Of a stretch of 53,601 bases of DNA, positions 42,647 to 51,483 are shown one piece after another. The notes under the pieces were generated by a model. The model was not told the DNA's origin and made no database searches. It saw nothing but the letters and a program-made list of their open reading frames with translations. The DNA is from Simkaniaceae bacterium. Its GTDB lineage: Bacteria; Chlamydiota; Chlamydiia; Chlamydiales; JACRBE01. Made by a program: the position numbers and the translations under genes. Within the stretch, counting starts at the first letter, position 1. Every line of letters begins with the position of its first letter. Location: assembly GCA_021734805.1 (NCBI GenBank), contig JAIPIG010000011.1:1-53601 (forward strand), written 5' to 3'.

Positions 42647-44497
42647 ATGTGTGGTATTTTTGGATTTATTCCCGCTACGAAAACGCTTAAAAGCGATGTT
42701 GTTAAAACGTGTATTATGGGCCTTAAACAACTCGAATACCGCGGTTATGATTCTGCCGGCATTGCGGGGATTTTAGAAGATCGCATCCAAGCCTGCAAAT
42801 CTGTCGGAAAGATTAACATGCTTGCCGAAGCTGTAGAAAAATCACACCTAGAGCTCGAGCTCGCTATTGCTCACACAAGATGGGCTACACATGGCGGCTT
42901 GACAAATGCAAATGCCCATCCCCACTTTGACGAAGACTCTCAACTGGCTGTCGTTCATAATGGCATTATTGAGAACTTCTTTGAACTCAAAGAACGTCTG
43001 ACCAATGAGGGAATTCAATTTTACTCAGATACCGATAGCGAAGTCATCGCAAAATTGATTTCTCATTACTACAATGGCGATTTAAAAAGTGCCACTGAAA
43101 AGGCGATAAAAGAACTCACAGGATCCTTTGCTCTTGCCATTATTCACAAAAATCAACCCAATCTAATTGTAGCTACAGCGCGCGACTGCCCCCTTGTCAT
43201 TGGAATCGATCCTCAAAACCACTCTACTTACCTCTCATCAGACACCAATGCCTTCCTAGGACGATCCCTTGACATCTTTTTTTTAAAAGATGATCAGATT
43301 GCCACAATCACCCGCGGCTCAATTGCCGTTTATAATAAAAAAGGCATCTTGATCGATGTTCAATTTGAACCACTTGGAGCTGAAGTGCAAACAATTACAA
43401 AAAATGGGTTTGAACACTATATGCTCAAAGAAATTTATGAGCAGCCCGAAACGATTATTAAAACGATTGAAAACCGCTACTCTGAAGAGTTCGGAACGGC
43501 ACAATTTCAAAACCTTTCCATTTCACCTCAAATCTTTCAATCGGCCCATCACATTTTGATTTTAGGATGTGGGACTTCATGGCATGCAGGATACATCGCC
43601 GCTTCAATGATTGAAAATATAGCGCGTATCCCCACTCAAGCGGAAATTGCATCCGAGTTCCGCTATACCAATCCCATTGTCTCTGAAAATACACTCGTGA
43701 TTGCCATTAGTCAATCGGGAGAAACAGCCGACACCCTCGCCGCCGTAAGAGAAGTTAAAGCAAAAGGGGCAAAAGTTCTTGGCATTTGCAATGTTAAACA
43801 CTCTACCCTATCGCGCGAAGCTGATAGCTGTATCTATTTACGTGCCGGCCCTGAAATTAGCGTCTGCTCAACTAAGGCCTTTACCTCTCAACTCGCTCTT
43901 TTATCGCTTATTACCCTATATCTCGCGCGCCTTCGCCACATGGAAAAAAAACAAGGGCAAGATTTTATTCAGCAGCTGAAAAAAGTCCCTTCATTGATTG
44001 AGAAAGTACTTCAAAAAGCTTCAATCATTGAGTCCTATGCCAAAAAATATGCCTCTTTTGATCATTTTTTCTTTTTAGGACGCCGCTATATGTTCCCATC
44101 AAGTTTAGAAGCGGCTCTCAAACTGAAAGAAATTAGCTACGTGAATGCAACGGGATATCCCGCCGGTGAAATGAAACATGGCCCTATCGCTCTGCTTTCA
44201 CCTAATCTTGCCGTCATCGGAATGTGCGGTAATAAACAGACGAAAGATAAAATGTTCTCTAACATGCTTGAAGCCAAATCTCGAGGTGCCCCAATCCTCC
44301 TTTTTGCTCCTGAAAGCTTTGAACAAATCGAATCGATTACCCATGACATTATTTGGATGCCCGATGATATTTGCGATGAGCTGGCATGTATTCCCTATTC
44401 AGTTGCCACTCAACTCTTTGCTTACTATATTGCAAGAGAAAGAGGCTGTGAAATCGATCAGCCACGCAACCTTGCCAAATCAGTGACCGTTGAATAG
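42647..44497 (+). CDS. glmS: Glutamine:fructose-6-phosphate aminotransferase
   Basis: The 616-residue enzyme makes glucosamine-6-phosphate for peptidoglycan and lipopolysaccharide. It begins M-C-G-I-F-G, with the catalytic Cys2 of the glutaminase domain (to about residue 220), then two SIS sugar-isomerase domains (I-L-I-L-G-C-G-T-S-W-H-A-G near 304; A-I-S-Q-S-G-E-T-A-D-T). It ends D-Q-P-R-N-L-A-K-S-V-T-V-E, the family's standard C-terminus. AGGGTGA lies before the ATG. No glmS ribozyme fits into the 58-base leader. The end overlaps the convergent dehydrogenase gene by 40 bases. Confidence 0.97.
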   Translation: MCGIFGFIPATKTLKSDVVKTCIMGLKQLEYRGYDSAGIAGILEDRIQACKSVGKINMLAEAVEKSHLELELAIAHTRWATHGGLTNANAHPHFDEDSQLAVVHNGIIENFFELKERLTNEGIQFYSDTDSEVIAKLISHYYNGDLKSATEKAIKELTGSFALAIIHKNQPNLIVATARDCPLVIGIDPQNHSTYLSSDTNAFLGRSLDIFFLKDDQIATITRGSIAVYNKKGILIDVQFEPLGAEVQTITKNGFEHYMLKEIYEQPETIIKTIENRYSEEFGTAQFQNLSISPQIFQSAHHILILGCGTSWHAGYIAASMIENIARIPTQAEIASEFRYTNPIVSENTLVIAISQSGETADTLAAVREVKAKGAKVLGICNVKHSTLSREADSCIYLRAGPEISVCSTKAFTSQLALLSLITLYLARLRHMEKKQGQDFIQQLKKVPSLIEKVLQKASIIESYAKKYASFDHFFFLGRRYMFPSSLEAALKLKEISYVNATGYPAGEMKHGPIALLSPNLAVIGMCGNKQTKDKMFSNMLEAKSRGAPILLFAPESFEQIESITHDIIWMPDDICDELACIPYSVATQLFAYYIARERGCEIDQPRNLAKSVTVE

Positions 44498-45933
44498 GAA
44501 TCAAAAGTTAAGCAGGTATATTTTATATTGAGGTAATCACTCATTCCATATAGTGAACCCTCGCGCCCTTGCCCCGATGCTTTGATTCCCCCAAAGGGTG
44601 CCTGTGCTTTTGAGATTTTTGTCTCGTTGATTCCCACCATGCCAAACATCAATCGATCGTTGACGCGCATCATTTGAGAGAAGTCTTGGCTGTAAAAATA
44701 AGAGGCAAGCCCATATTGTGTTGCATTAGCGATCTCAAGAGCCTCTTGTTCATCTTTAAAGCGCATTAGAGTCACAACAGGGCCAAAAATTTCTTCATTG
44801 GCAATTTTCATTTGTTGCGTGACTCCCGATAAGATCGTTGGAGCAATGCAACTATTATAAAAAGCATCCCCACCGCACATCAAATCCGCACCCTCATTTT
44901 GGGCGCTATGGATAAGATTTAATATTCTATCTTTTGCCGTTTTATTGATGACAGGTCCCATATCAACGTCTTCAAACCCATTACCCACTTTTAATCGCTG
45001 ATATTTGGCTTGGAAACGGTCGACGAAAGCATCGTAAATTGAATCTTGAATTAAGAAGCGATTCCCGCAAATACACGACTGGCTTGAGTTGCGCAATTTC
45101 AAATACAGTGCCCCTTCAACCGCAGCATCGATATTTGCCGACTCAAACACGATAAATGGAGCATTGCCTCCCAGCTCTAGTGATAGCCTTTTAATCTGAG
45201 GCGCCGCTTGTTGAAAGAGCAGTTGTCCCACGCGTGTTGATCCCGTAAACGAAATTTTGCGCACCCGCGCATCACTACACAGAATTTCCCCGATTTCACA
45301 AGGATCTCCTGTGATGATATTGATAACACCATCGGGATATCCTGCCCTCTGAATTAAATCGGCTAGGGCATAGGCGACAAACGGCGTCTCTTCTGAGGCC
45401 TTTAATACAACAGTACATCCCACAGCAAGTGCCGGCGCGATCTTGCGCGTCACCATAGCTAGAGGAAAATTCCATGGAGTGATGGCGCCAACAACGCCAA
45501 CAGGCTGTTTAGAAACAAGAAGTTTTTGATTGACTTGGTCTGATTGAATGATGTCGCCGTAAATGCGCGCAGCCTCTTCAGCAAACCAATCCAAAAAGGA
45601 ACAGGCATATTCAATTTCTCCAAGAGCATCAGCGAGGGGTTTTCCCATCTCAAGAGTCATCATGCGAGCGAGCTCATCGCGATATTCTCGAATCAGCTGC
45701 GAAAGGCGCATAAGGAGGGAGCGTCTTTCTTGAGGCGTGCTAAATCGGTATCGATTAAAGGCTTGATCTGCTACATCAACCGCAGCTATCACTTGCTCTC
45801 GACTCGCATGAGGAGCTTGCCCGATCACCTGATAGTCGTAAGGATTGAGCACATCAATTTTTTTATGGGTTGAAACCCAATTTCCGTTGATAAAGAGTTG
45901 ATTATGATATAATTTAAATTCAGTTATATTCAT
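44458..45933 (-). CDS. gabD: Succinate-semialdehyde dehydrogenase-like aldehyde dehydrogenase
   Basis: The start at 45933 gives 491 residues; extension upstream to 46044 would run over the divergent NUDIX gene. The ALDH fold is clear: T-P-W-N-F-P near residue 152, F-T-G-S-T-R-V-G near 229, the general base Glu253 in L-E-L-G-G-N, and the nucleophile Cys287 in Q-S-C-I-C-G-N-R. The C-I-C-x-N-R wording is that of the GabD branch, which oxidises succinic semialdehyde with NAD(P)+. Its last 40 bases overlap the convergent glmS end, so the C-terminal residues S-T-V-T-D-L-A-R-L-R-G are antisense to glmS. Confidence 0.9.
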   Translation of the reverse strand: MNITEFKLYHNQLFINGNWVSTHKKIDVLNPYDYQVIGQAPHASREQVIAAVDVADQAFNRYRFSTPQERRSLLMRLSQLIREYRDELARMMTLEMGKPLADALGEIEYACSFLDWFAEEAARIYGDIIQSDQVNQKLLVSKQPVGVVGAITPWNFPLAMVTRKIAPALAVGCTVVLKASEETPFVAYALADLIQRAGYPDGVINIITGDPCEIGEILCSDARVRKISFTGSTRVGQLLFQQAAPQIKRLSLELGGNAPFIVFESANIDAAVEGALYLKLRNSSQSCICGNRFLIQDSIYDAFVDRFQAKYQRLKVGNGFEDVDMGPVINKTAKDRILNLIHSAQNEGADLMCGGDAFYNSCIAPTILSGVTQQMKIANEEIFGPVVTLMRFKDEQEALEIANATQYGLASYFYSQDFSQMMRVNDRLMFGMVGINETKISKAQAPFGGIKASGQGREGSLYGMSDYLNIKYTCLTFDSYSTVTDLARLRG

Positions 45934-45971
45934 AAAAAGGCCTATATTTTTTAGGATCACCCTAAGGTAGC

Positions 45972-46556
45972 ATGAAATCAAAACAAATACAAAAATCTTA
46001 TGAAGATGCAGAGATCGAAGTAACGGAAATTGTTGAAAGCCCAAGACTTAAAATCCGAGAAGAGAAAATTAATTTTAAAAATGGGCAACAAAAATTATAT
46101 CATATTGTCTCTCACCCCGGCGCTTCAGCTATTCTTCCCATCATGGATAACGGCGATCTTCTTTTTGTCGTGCAATACCGTCATGCCGTGAAGGAAATCC
46201 TCCTTGAAATCCCGGCAGGGGTGATTGAACACCACGAAGACCCCTCAATCTGTGCTCTCAGAGAATTAAGAGAAGAAACGGGAATGAATGCCCACCATAT
46301 CGAACGCTTCCTCGACATTTACACAACGCCGGGCTTTACAGATGAAAAACTCTATTTATTTACCGCACAAAATCTCTACCCCGATCCCCTGACAGGTGAA
46401 GATTCCCATGAAATCGATCTCTTCAGCTGCTCCATTAATGAAGCCCTTCAAATGATTGCAGAAGGGCGTATTGTCGATGCGAAAACAATCATTGCGATCC
46501 TCTCTTACGATCGCGCCTTAAAAAAGAAGGATACAACATCCCATGTTCATCATTAA
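45972..46556 (+). CDS. NUDIX hydrolase, ADP-ribose pyrophosphatase-like
   Basis: The 194-residue protein holds a full Nudix box: G-V-I-E-H-H-E-D-P...R-E-L-R-E-E-T-G-M (the G-x5-E-x7-R-E-x2-E-E-x-G pattern). It is preceded by V-V-Q-Y-R-H-A-V-K and followed by Y-T-T-P-G-F-T-D-E, which is typical of the ADP-ribose/GDP-mannose pyrophosphatase group. Such enzymes clear ADP-ribose. AAGGTAG lies before the ATG. It is divergent from the dehydrogenase with only 38 bases between. The stop overlaps the start of the large downstream gene by 14 bases, an operon sign. Confidence 0.88.
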   Translation: MKSKQIQKSYEDAEIEVTEIVESPRLKIREEKINFKNGQQKLYHIVSHPGASAILPIMDNGDLLFVVQYRHAVKEILLEIPAGVIEHHEDPSICALRELREETGMNAHHIERFLDIYTTPGFTDEKLYLFTAQNLYPDPLTGEDSHEIDLFSCSINEALQMIAEGRIVDAKTIIAILSYDRALKKKDTTSHVHH

Positions 46557-49500
46557 GTGGCTCGTCAAAACGTTTTTTGCTTTATGCTTTTTAATCCTTA
46601 TCCTCCTATGTTTTTTGCCCACCATTTTATCAAGCGAATGGGGGAAAGATCAACTCTCCTCCCTTTTATCTGTCTCTACACATTCAACGATTAAAATAGA
46701 TTCTCTTCAACTGGGATGGTTTAAACCACAGAAAGTTAAAAACCTCACAGTTGCATCTTCTGAAATGGATTTAAGCATTCGATCCATTGAAATCAACAAT
46801 ACGCTATGGCAATTCATTTGGAATGGATTTGCCTTTAATCATTTATCAATTGAAGAGCCGAAGGCTAGATTTCTTCAACTGATGAACAAGCCAACGCACC
46901 CTGCCTCTTATCAACCGCTAGCTCTCATTCAACATTTATCTATTCAAAACGGTCTACTCAGTCTTGTTTCTAATCATAAAACAACCCTGCAAATCAATGC
47001 TATTGATCTAAACCTCTCTCTTGATCGTAAACAAAAATCGGCGATGTGCGATCTCTCTTGTGAAACTGCTTATCACGAGCTCAAAGGCAACGTGGCCTTG
47101 AGCGCAATGTTTGTCGATCACCCCTCCCTTCCCCAATTTAAAATGAAGACGCAAGTGAGTGATTTGCCATTACAAGGCTTAGATGAACTGGCTCACTTCC
47201 TCGGTTTATATACCGATCCGATACTGACGGAGTCAATTGGATCGACCATGAATATGAAAATAGACCTCGATTCGACGCGGGATCATCTTGAAGCCGACAT
47301 TCATTCAAAGTTTCTCAACTTAAGTCTCCATACACCTAATCACTCTCCACCGCTTATTTTTGATTGGACAGTTAGCCCTTCTTTTGTTGAACTCTTCGGC
47401 ATTAAAATCAAACACCCTTTTTCCTTATCGACATCGGTCGAAGAGCTCTATCTCCCCTCTCTATTATCGTGGAAAAAAATGCGCTTTAAAATGAATACGA
47501 CGTTGTCCCAATTAAATTGGCGCGATATCCTTATCGATCGAGGCGCTTTTACATTCACTTCTTCAGGATTGGAAAATGATCTCTCTTTAGTCGGCTCTCT
47601 TGACTTTTCCTCCCCTAATCTAGGCGGTAAACTCTCTTTAAACGGAGTCTTTCAAGAACTCTTTTCTTCTCCTAAAGTACAATTTGATATTGATTCGAAT
47701 CGCCTAAATATTCGAGAGCCCTTCACTCAAATCAATCGAATCATCAACCAACTGCATTGCCGCATTGCTAATCAAACGGCTCCTATGATTCATATGGAGT
47801 TATCTATGGCTGATATTGATCGCCCCTCTCTACTTGGAAATAGTTGCAAAGCCAATTTTCAATCCCATTTTATTTTAGACAAAAAGCAAGCCTCACTGAT
47901 TGCAAGCGATCTTGTATTATCGAGCCATCTTTTATCGGGTCATTTTTTAGGAGACGTTCATTTTTCATCACAAGCGATCCATCTCTCTAAAGATGGGTTT
48001 ATTGATTATAAAATGACGCCACAAGTTTTTAAACTCCTCATGCAGCAATTCCCCTTCCCCATCGATCTTAAAAAAGAAACCTCCATTTCATTTATTTTAG
48101 AGAAAAACTCTTCTTTGGACCGGTTGGATGCCAATATTTTTTCTGAAGATTTTACGATTGCCTTATCTAACTCGCGCCAAGATTTTGATTTTCAAAATAT
48201 TGATTCTCAAATCAAATACCAAACCAAAACTCAAATGCTTGAAGCCATCGGGCAGATGAAAGTTAAAAAGGAGGGGGCCCTCTCTTTTATCGGCAAGTAT
48301 TCTCTTTTGAACCATCTCATGGCCGTCGATCTTAAAGGAGATAAAATCCCGTCTGATTTATTTTCTCCGTGGTTTCAACTCAATGCCCCCCTCTCTAAGC
48401 TCATCGGACCAACGTTGAATGCAACAACTTATTGTGAAATTGACTCTCATTTGCGCTCCCTACGCTTTGATCTTACCTCTCAATATTTATCCTTCAAAGG
48501 GGCGGCCTCTTTCAATTCTGAAGGAAACCTCTCTGCTTTAACCGCACCTATTGATTTGAACTGGTCGCTCTCTCCGGAGGCCTATTTAGCTTTAAGCAAT
48601 GCTCGCTATCAACGCCCCTCTCTTTTTCAATTACAAGCACCTGCTCAGATTGGTCTTCAAGTCAATAAGTTCTCTATTGATCCCGGACAAGAATTTAATA
48701 GTGCTGAGCTTAAAGGAAATGTATCTATTGACCACTTTAAAGTAGCTAATCATGAGGCTCAAGCTGAAATTGAAACTCTAAAATGTGACTTCAAGAAAAA
48801 GAAAAATGAATCGATTTTTGGCCGCCTTTCCGGCTCGATAGCATCCTATCAAATGCGATCTCAGATTGACGGTTCTATTGAAATGAACCATATTGATCTC
48901 CACTTACCCCTTTCTAAACTTCTTCTTGGCATGCATATCAATACCCATTTTAATGTAGAGCAACTTCCAACCGTGATCATTGATGCCATGACTCAGCCTT
49001 TTCTTGCATTCCCTATCTCGAGCCTACTTGGTGAGTCTCTCAATGCCAATGTCGATATTGATATGAAGGAGGCGATGAAACGACTCGCTATTGACATTGA
49101 TTCAACCGATAGTCTTTTAAATATCAATGGCCTGATCGCCAATCAAACGTTTGTTCTCACTGACCCCATTCACGGCTCTCTCAAACTCACGCCAAAACTC
49201 AGTGCTCTACTTTTTGAAAGCCTCGGTTTTACCGTCATTAAATCTCGATTGCCTATTACACTAGATATTTCAGATAAGGGTTTTATCCTTCCCCTATCAG
49301 AGAATCTCCTATATCAGACTCAAATTCCACGCATGATCTTAGATCCGGGTCAAATTGTTGCAATTAATACGGGAACGGTAGGACTTGTGAATGGCATCTT
49401 CAAAGTAGATTCCCCTAACTCTCTCCAAATGTGGTTTGCGCCCCTCTATATGCGAATGAATCAAGGCGTTTTATCTATCGAGCGTACTGAAATTTTACTC

Positions 49501-49929
49501 GATAAGAGATACCATATTTGTATCTGGGGAACTGTCGACATGATACGTCAACAAGTGAATCTTATCGTAGGTCTCACTGCGCAAAGTTTAAAAGAAACGC
49601 TTGGGATTAATAAGCTCCCTGCAAGTTATGTTCTACAAATCCCTCTTGAGGGCCCTTTTGGAAATGTCAAACTCAAAACAGGTGTTGCCACAGCTAAAAT
49701 CGCCCTTTTGATTGGAACTAAAATCCCTTCAAACACTATTTTTGGCGGACTGACACAGACACTGAATCAGATCATGAATGACCAATCGCGGGTTCCCCCG
49801 CCTAAACGCCCCTATCCTTGGGAGCGGCAAATTGGCAAAAAGGAGTCGGAGAAAATTGAGCTGAAACATCAAGACCCCCAAGAGACCGTTCTATTCAACC
49901 TACCTATTTCACTAGGTGAACCCGAATAG
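46543..49929 (+). CDS. AsmA-like inner-membrane-anchored protein, 1128 residues
   Basis: A single membrane segment at residues about 5-26 anchors the protein. Then S-E-W-G-K-D-Q-L-S-S-L-L-S and I-K-I-D-S-L-Q-L-G-W-F open a long chain of amphipathic beta-strands, as in AsmA/TamB-type proteins. The C-terminal 250 residues (L-T-P-K-L-S-A-L-L-F-E-S-L-G to L-P-A-S-Y-V-L-Q-I-P-L-E-G-P-F-G-N) look the most conserved. AsmA-like proteins are thought to bridge the periplasm as lipid-conducting grooves. That role is inferred from the pattern, not proven. It overlaps the NUDIX gene and its end is nine bases from the convergent fbaB. Confidence 0.7.
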   Translation: MFIIKWLVKTFFALCFLILILLCFLPTILSSEWGKDQLSSLLSVSTHSTIKIDSLQLGWFKPQKVKNLTVASSEMDLSIRSIEINNTLWQFIWNGFAFNHLSIEEPKARFLQLMNKPTHPASYQPLALIQHLSIQNGLLSLVSNHKTTLQINAIDLNLSLDRKQKSAMCDLSCETAYHELKGNVALSAMFVDHPSLPQFKMKTQVSDLPLQGLDELAHFLGLYTDPILTESIGSTMNMKIDLDSTRDHLEADIHSKFLNLSLHTPNHSPPLIFDWTVSPSFVELFGIKIKHPFSLSTSVEELYLPSLLSWKKMRFKMNTTLSQLNWRDILIDRGAFTFTSSGLENDLSLVGSLDFSSPNLGGKLSLNGVFQELFSSPKVQFDIDSNRLNIREPFTQINRIINQLHCRIANQTAPMIHMELSMADIDRPSLLGNSCKANFQSHFILDKKQASLIASDLVLSSHLLSGHFLGDVHFSSQAIHLSKDGFIDYKMTPQVFKLLMQQFPFPIDLKKETSISFILEKNSSLDRLDANIFSEDFTIALSNSRQDFDFQNIDSQIKYQTKTQMLEAIGQMKVKKEGALSFIGKYSLLNHLMAVDLKGDKIPSDLFSPWFQLNAPLSKLIGPTLNATTYCEIDSHLRSLRFDLTSQYLSFKGAASFNSEGNLSALTAPIDLNWSLSPEAYLALSNARYQRPSLFQLQAPAQIGLQVNKFSIDPGQEFNSAELKGNVSIDHFKVANHEAQAEIETLKCDFKKKKNESIFGRLSGSIASYQMRSQIDGSIEMNHIDLHLPLSKLLLGMHINTHFNVEQLPTVIIDAMTQPFLAFPISSLLGESLNANVDIDMKEAMKRLAIDIDSTDSLLNINGLIANQTFVLTDPIHGSLKLTPKLSALLFESLGFTVIKSRLPITLDISDKGFILPLSENLLYQTQIPRMILDPGQIVAINTGTVGLVNGIFKVDSPNSLQMWFAPLYMRMNQGVLSIERTEILLDKRYHICIWGTVDMIRQQVNLIVGLTAQSLKETLGINKLPASYVLQIPLEGPFGNVKLKTGVATAKIALLIGTKIPSNTIFGGLTQTLNQIMNDQSRVPPPKRPYPWERQIGKKESEKIELKHQDPQETVLFNLPISLGEPE

Positions 49930-49938
49930 AACCTAGTA

Positions 49939-50994
49939 TTATGCTAAAGAGATCTCTTTAGCAAGGTAAACATCTTGTATTGCATTGAGAAGTTCAACAC
50001 CTTCGTTCATAGGGCGCTGAAAGGCTTTTCGGCCTGAAATGAGTCCGCATCCCCCGGCTCTTTTATTGATAACAGCAGTCATGACAGCGTCTTGGAGATC
50101 ATTTTTTCCTGAAGGTCCACCTGAGTTAATTAATCCCATTCGACCCATGTAACAGTTAGCAACTTGATAACGCGTGAGATCAATGGGGTGATCAGAAGAG
50201 AGCTCGGTGTACATTTTTTCATTTTTCTTACCGAATTTAAGCATTTTAAATCCGCCATTGTTTGTGGGGAGTTTTTGCTTAATAATATCTGCCTCTATCG
50301 TCACACCGAGGTGATTTGCTTGTCCCGTTAAATCCGCTGCCGTATGGAAATCCGTTTCTGCCGTTTTAAAATGCGCATTTCTCAAATAGCACCATAAAAT
50401 AGTTGCCATTCCCAGACTATGGGCATGTTCAAAGGCTCTAGAGACTTCGATAATTTGTCGACGTGAGTTTTCAGAGCCAAAATAGATCGTTGCACCAACG
50501 GCGCGGCAACCCATGTTATAAGCTTGCTCTACAGAAGCAAAAAGCGTTTGATCATAAATTTCCGGATAGCTCAAAAGTTCATTGTGATTAATTTTGAGTA
50601 CAAAAGGGATCTTATGAGCATATTTGCGAGCCACAGACCCAAGCACTCCAAGAGTGGTTGCAACGGCATTACACCCCCCCTCAATGGCGAGCTTGATAAT
50701 ATTTTCGGGGTCAAAATAATCGGGATTAGGAGCAAAAGAAGCACCGGCTGAATGCTCAATGCCTTGATCGACAGGCAGAATGGAGAGATAGCCCGTATTC
50801 GCTAAACGCCCATGACTGTAGAGATCTTTAAGGGCTCTGAGAACACGGATATTGCGATCTGAATGATAATAAACTCTTTCAATAAAATCAGGACCCGGAA
50901 CATGAAGACGCGATTTATCAATGGTTTTACAGGTATGGCTTAATAATGGTTCTGCTTGATCTTTTAGAATCCCCTGAATTTTAGCAAAAGACAT
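49939..50994 (-). CDS. fbaB: Class I fructose-bisphosphate aldolase, FbaB/DhnA type
   Basis: The 351-residue enzyme closely follows the E. coli FbaB pattern: [11 protein letters not shown] near residue 72, [10 protein letters not shown] with the probable Schiff-base Lys239, then [14 protein letters not shown]. It cleaves fructose-1,6-bisphosphate in glycolysis and runs in reverse for gluconeogenesis, and is the aldolase used by chlamydiae. A good ribosome site (GGAGAG) precedes the ATG. The 3' end contains a perfect 20-bp palindrome. Confidence 0.95.
   Translation of the reverse strand: MSFAKIQGILKDQAEPLLSHTCKTIDKSRLHVPGPDFIERVYYHSDRNIRVLRALKDLYSHGRLANTGYLSILPVDQGIEHSAGASFAPNPDYFDPENIIKLAIEGGCNAVATTLGVLGSVARKYAHKIPFVLKINHNELLSYPEIYDQTLFASVEQAYNMGCRAVGATIYFGSENSRRQIIEVSRAFEHAHSLGMATILWCYLRNAHFKTAETDFHTAADLTGQANHLGVTIEADIIKQKLPTNNGGFKMLKFGKKNEKMYTELSSDHPIDLTRYQVANCYMGRMGLINSGGPSGKNDLQDAVMTAVINKRAGGCGLISGRKAFQRPMNEGVELLNAIQDVYLAKEISLA
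49943..49962. terminator. Palindrome at the end of fbaB
   Basis: GCTAAAGAGATCTCTTTAGC is a perfect 20-base inverted repeat in the last codons of fbaB, nine to ten bases from the end of the convergent gene. It may stop transcription from both sides, though no strong T-run follows. Confidence 0.4.
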
Positions 50995-51060
50995 ACGTCA
51001 ACTCTCCGCGATAATATCATTAAAATTTTATCTTGTATGAAATGGAATTTCTGCACAAGT

Positions 51061-51424
51061 AATGAAACAAACAAAAGAAAAAACCTTTCATATTTATGTC
51101 GCACAGATATAGATATCAATACCCTATCTTATCATCAAATTGTACCTGCTTTAGGTGTTCCCTCTTCTTCGATTAAAAATGCAAATATACCGCTCGTCAT
51201 TCACATGTCAAAATATCAATGGAAGAAGCCAAAAAGATTGGTCTTGGATTTTTCGGATATTCACAAACGGATCGGATCTCCTCAGTCACACTCAAATTTA
51301 TACAACAAATTTCTTTATCCTCACTATTGGTGATGAACCTACTGATCAAATCTTAGTTTTAGGCGTTGAGTCTAAGATTCACAATATGAGTGGTGAAGAA
51401 ATGAAATTACCCTGGCGCGAATAA
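51061..51424 (+). pseudogene. Decayed gene with several frameshifts
   Basis: Three overlapping frames share the coding sense. ATG 51061 gives M-K-Q-T-K-E-K-T-F-H-I-Y-V-A-Q before a stop. Another frame gives M-E-E-A-K-K-I-G-L-G-F-F-G-Y-S-Q-T-D-R from about 51220. A third ends in T-I-G-D-E-P-T-D-Q-I-L-V-L-G-V-E...L-P-W-R-E at 51424. Each piece looks protein-like but none is complete, so at least two indels are needed to join them. No family is recognised. Confidence 0.45.
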
Positions 51425-51438
51425 CGATAACAACTGTA

Positions 51439-51483
51439 GCAATATCCCGAGGCCTTCATGCCCTAAAAAGTTACAAAGTCGAG
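51439..51483. repeat. Remnant of family A element, forms end of the S41 gene
   Basis: This 45-bp stretch matches the inverse complement of the left end of the element at 33789 (AATATC, CGAGGCCTTC, then AAAAAGTTACAAAGTCGAG) with about five differences. The other end is missing. Its last bases encode the final residues S-T-L and the TAA stop of the S41 protease on the minus strand. Confidence 0.7.

Noticed and set aside
45934-46044. N-terminal extension of the aldehyde dehydrogenase
   Set aside because: The extra 37 residues overlap the divergent NUDIX start and are unlike the ALDH N-terminus; the ATG at 45933 gives a normal length.
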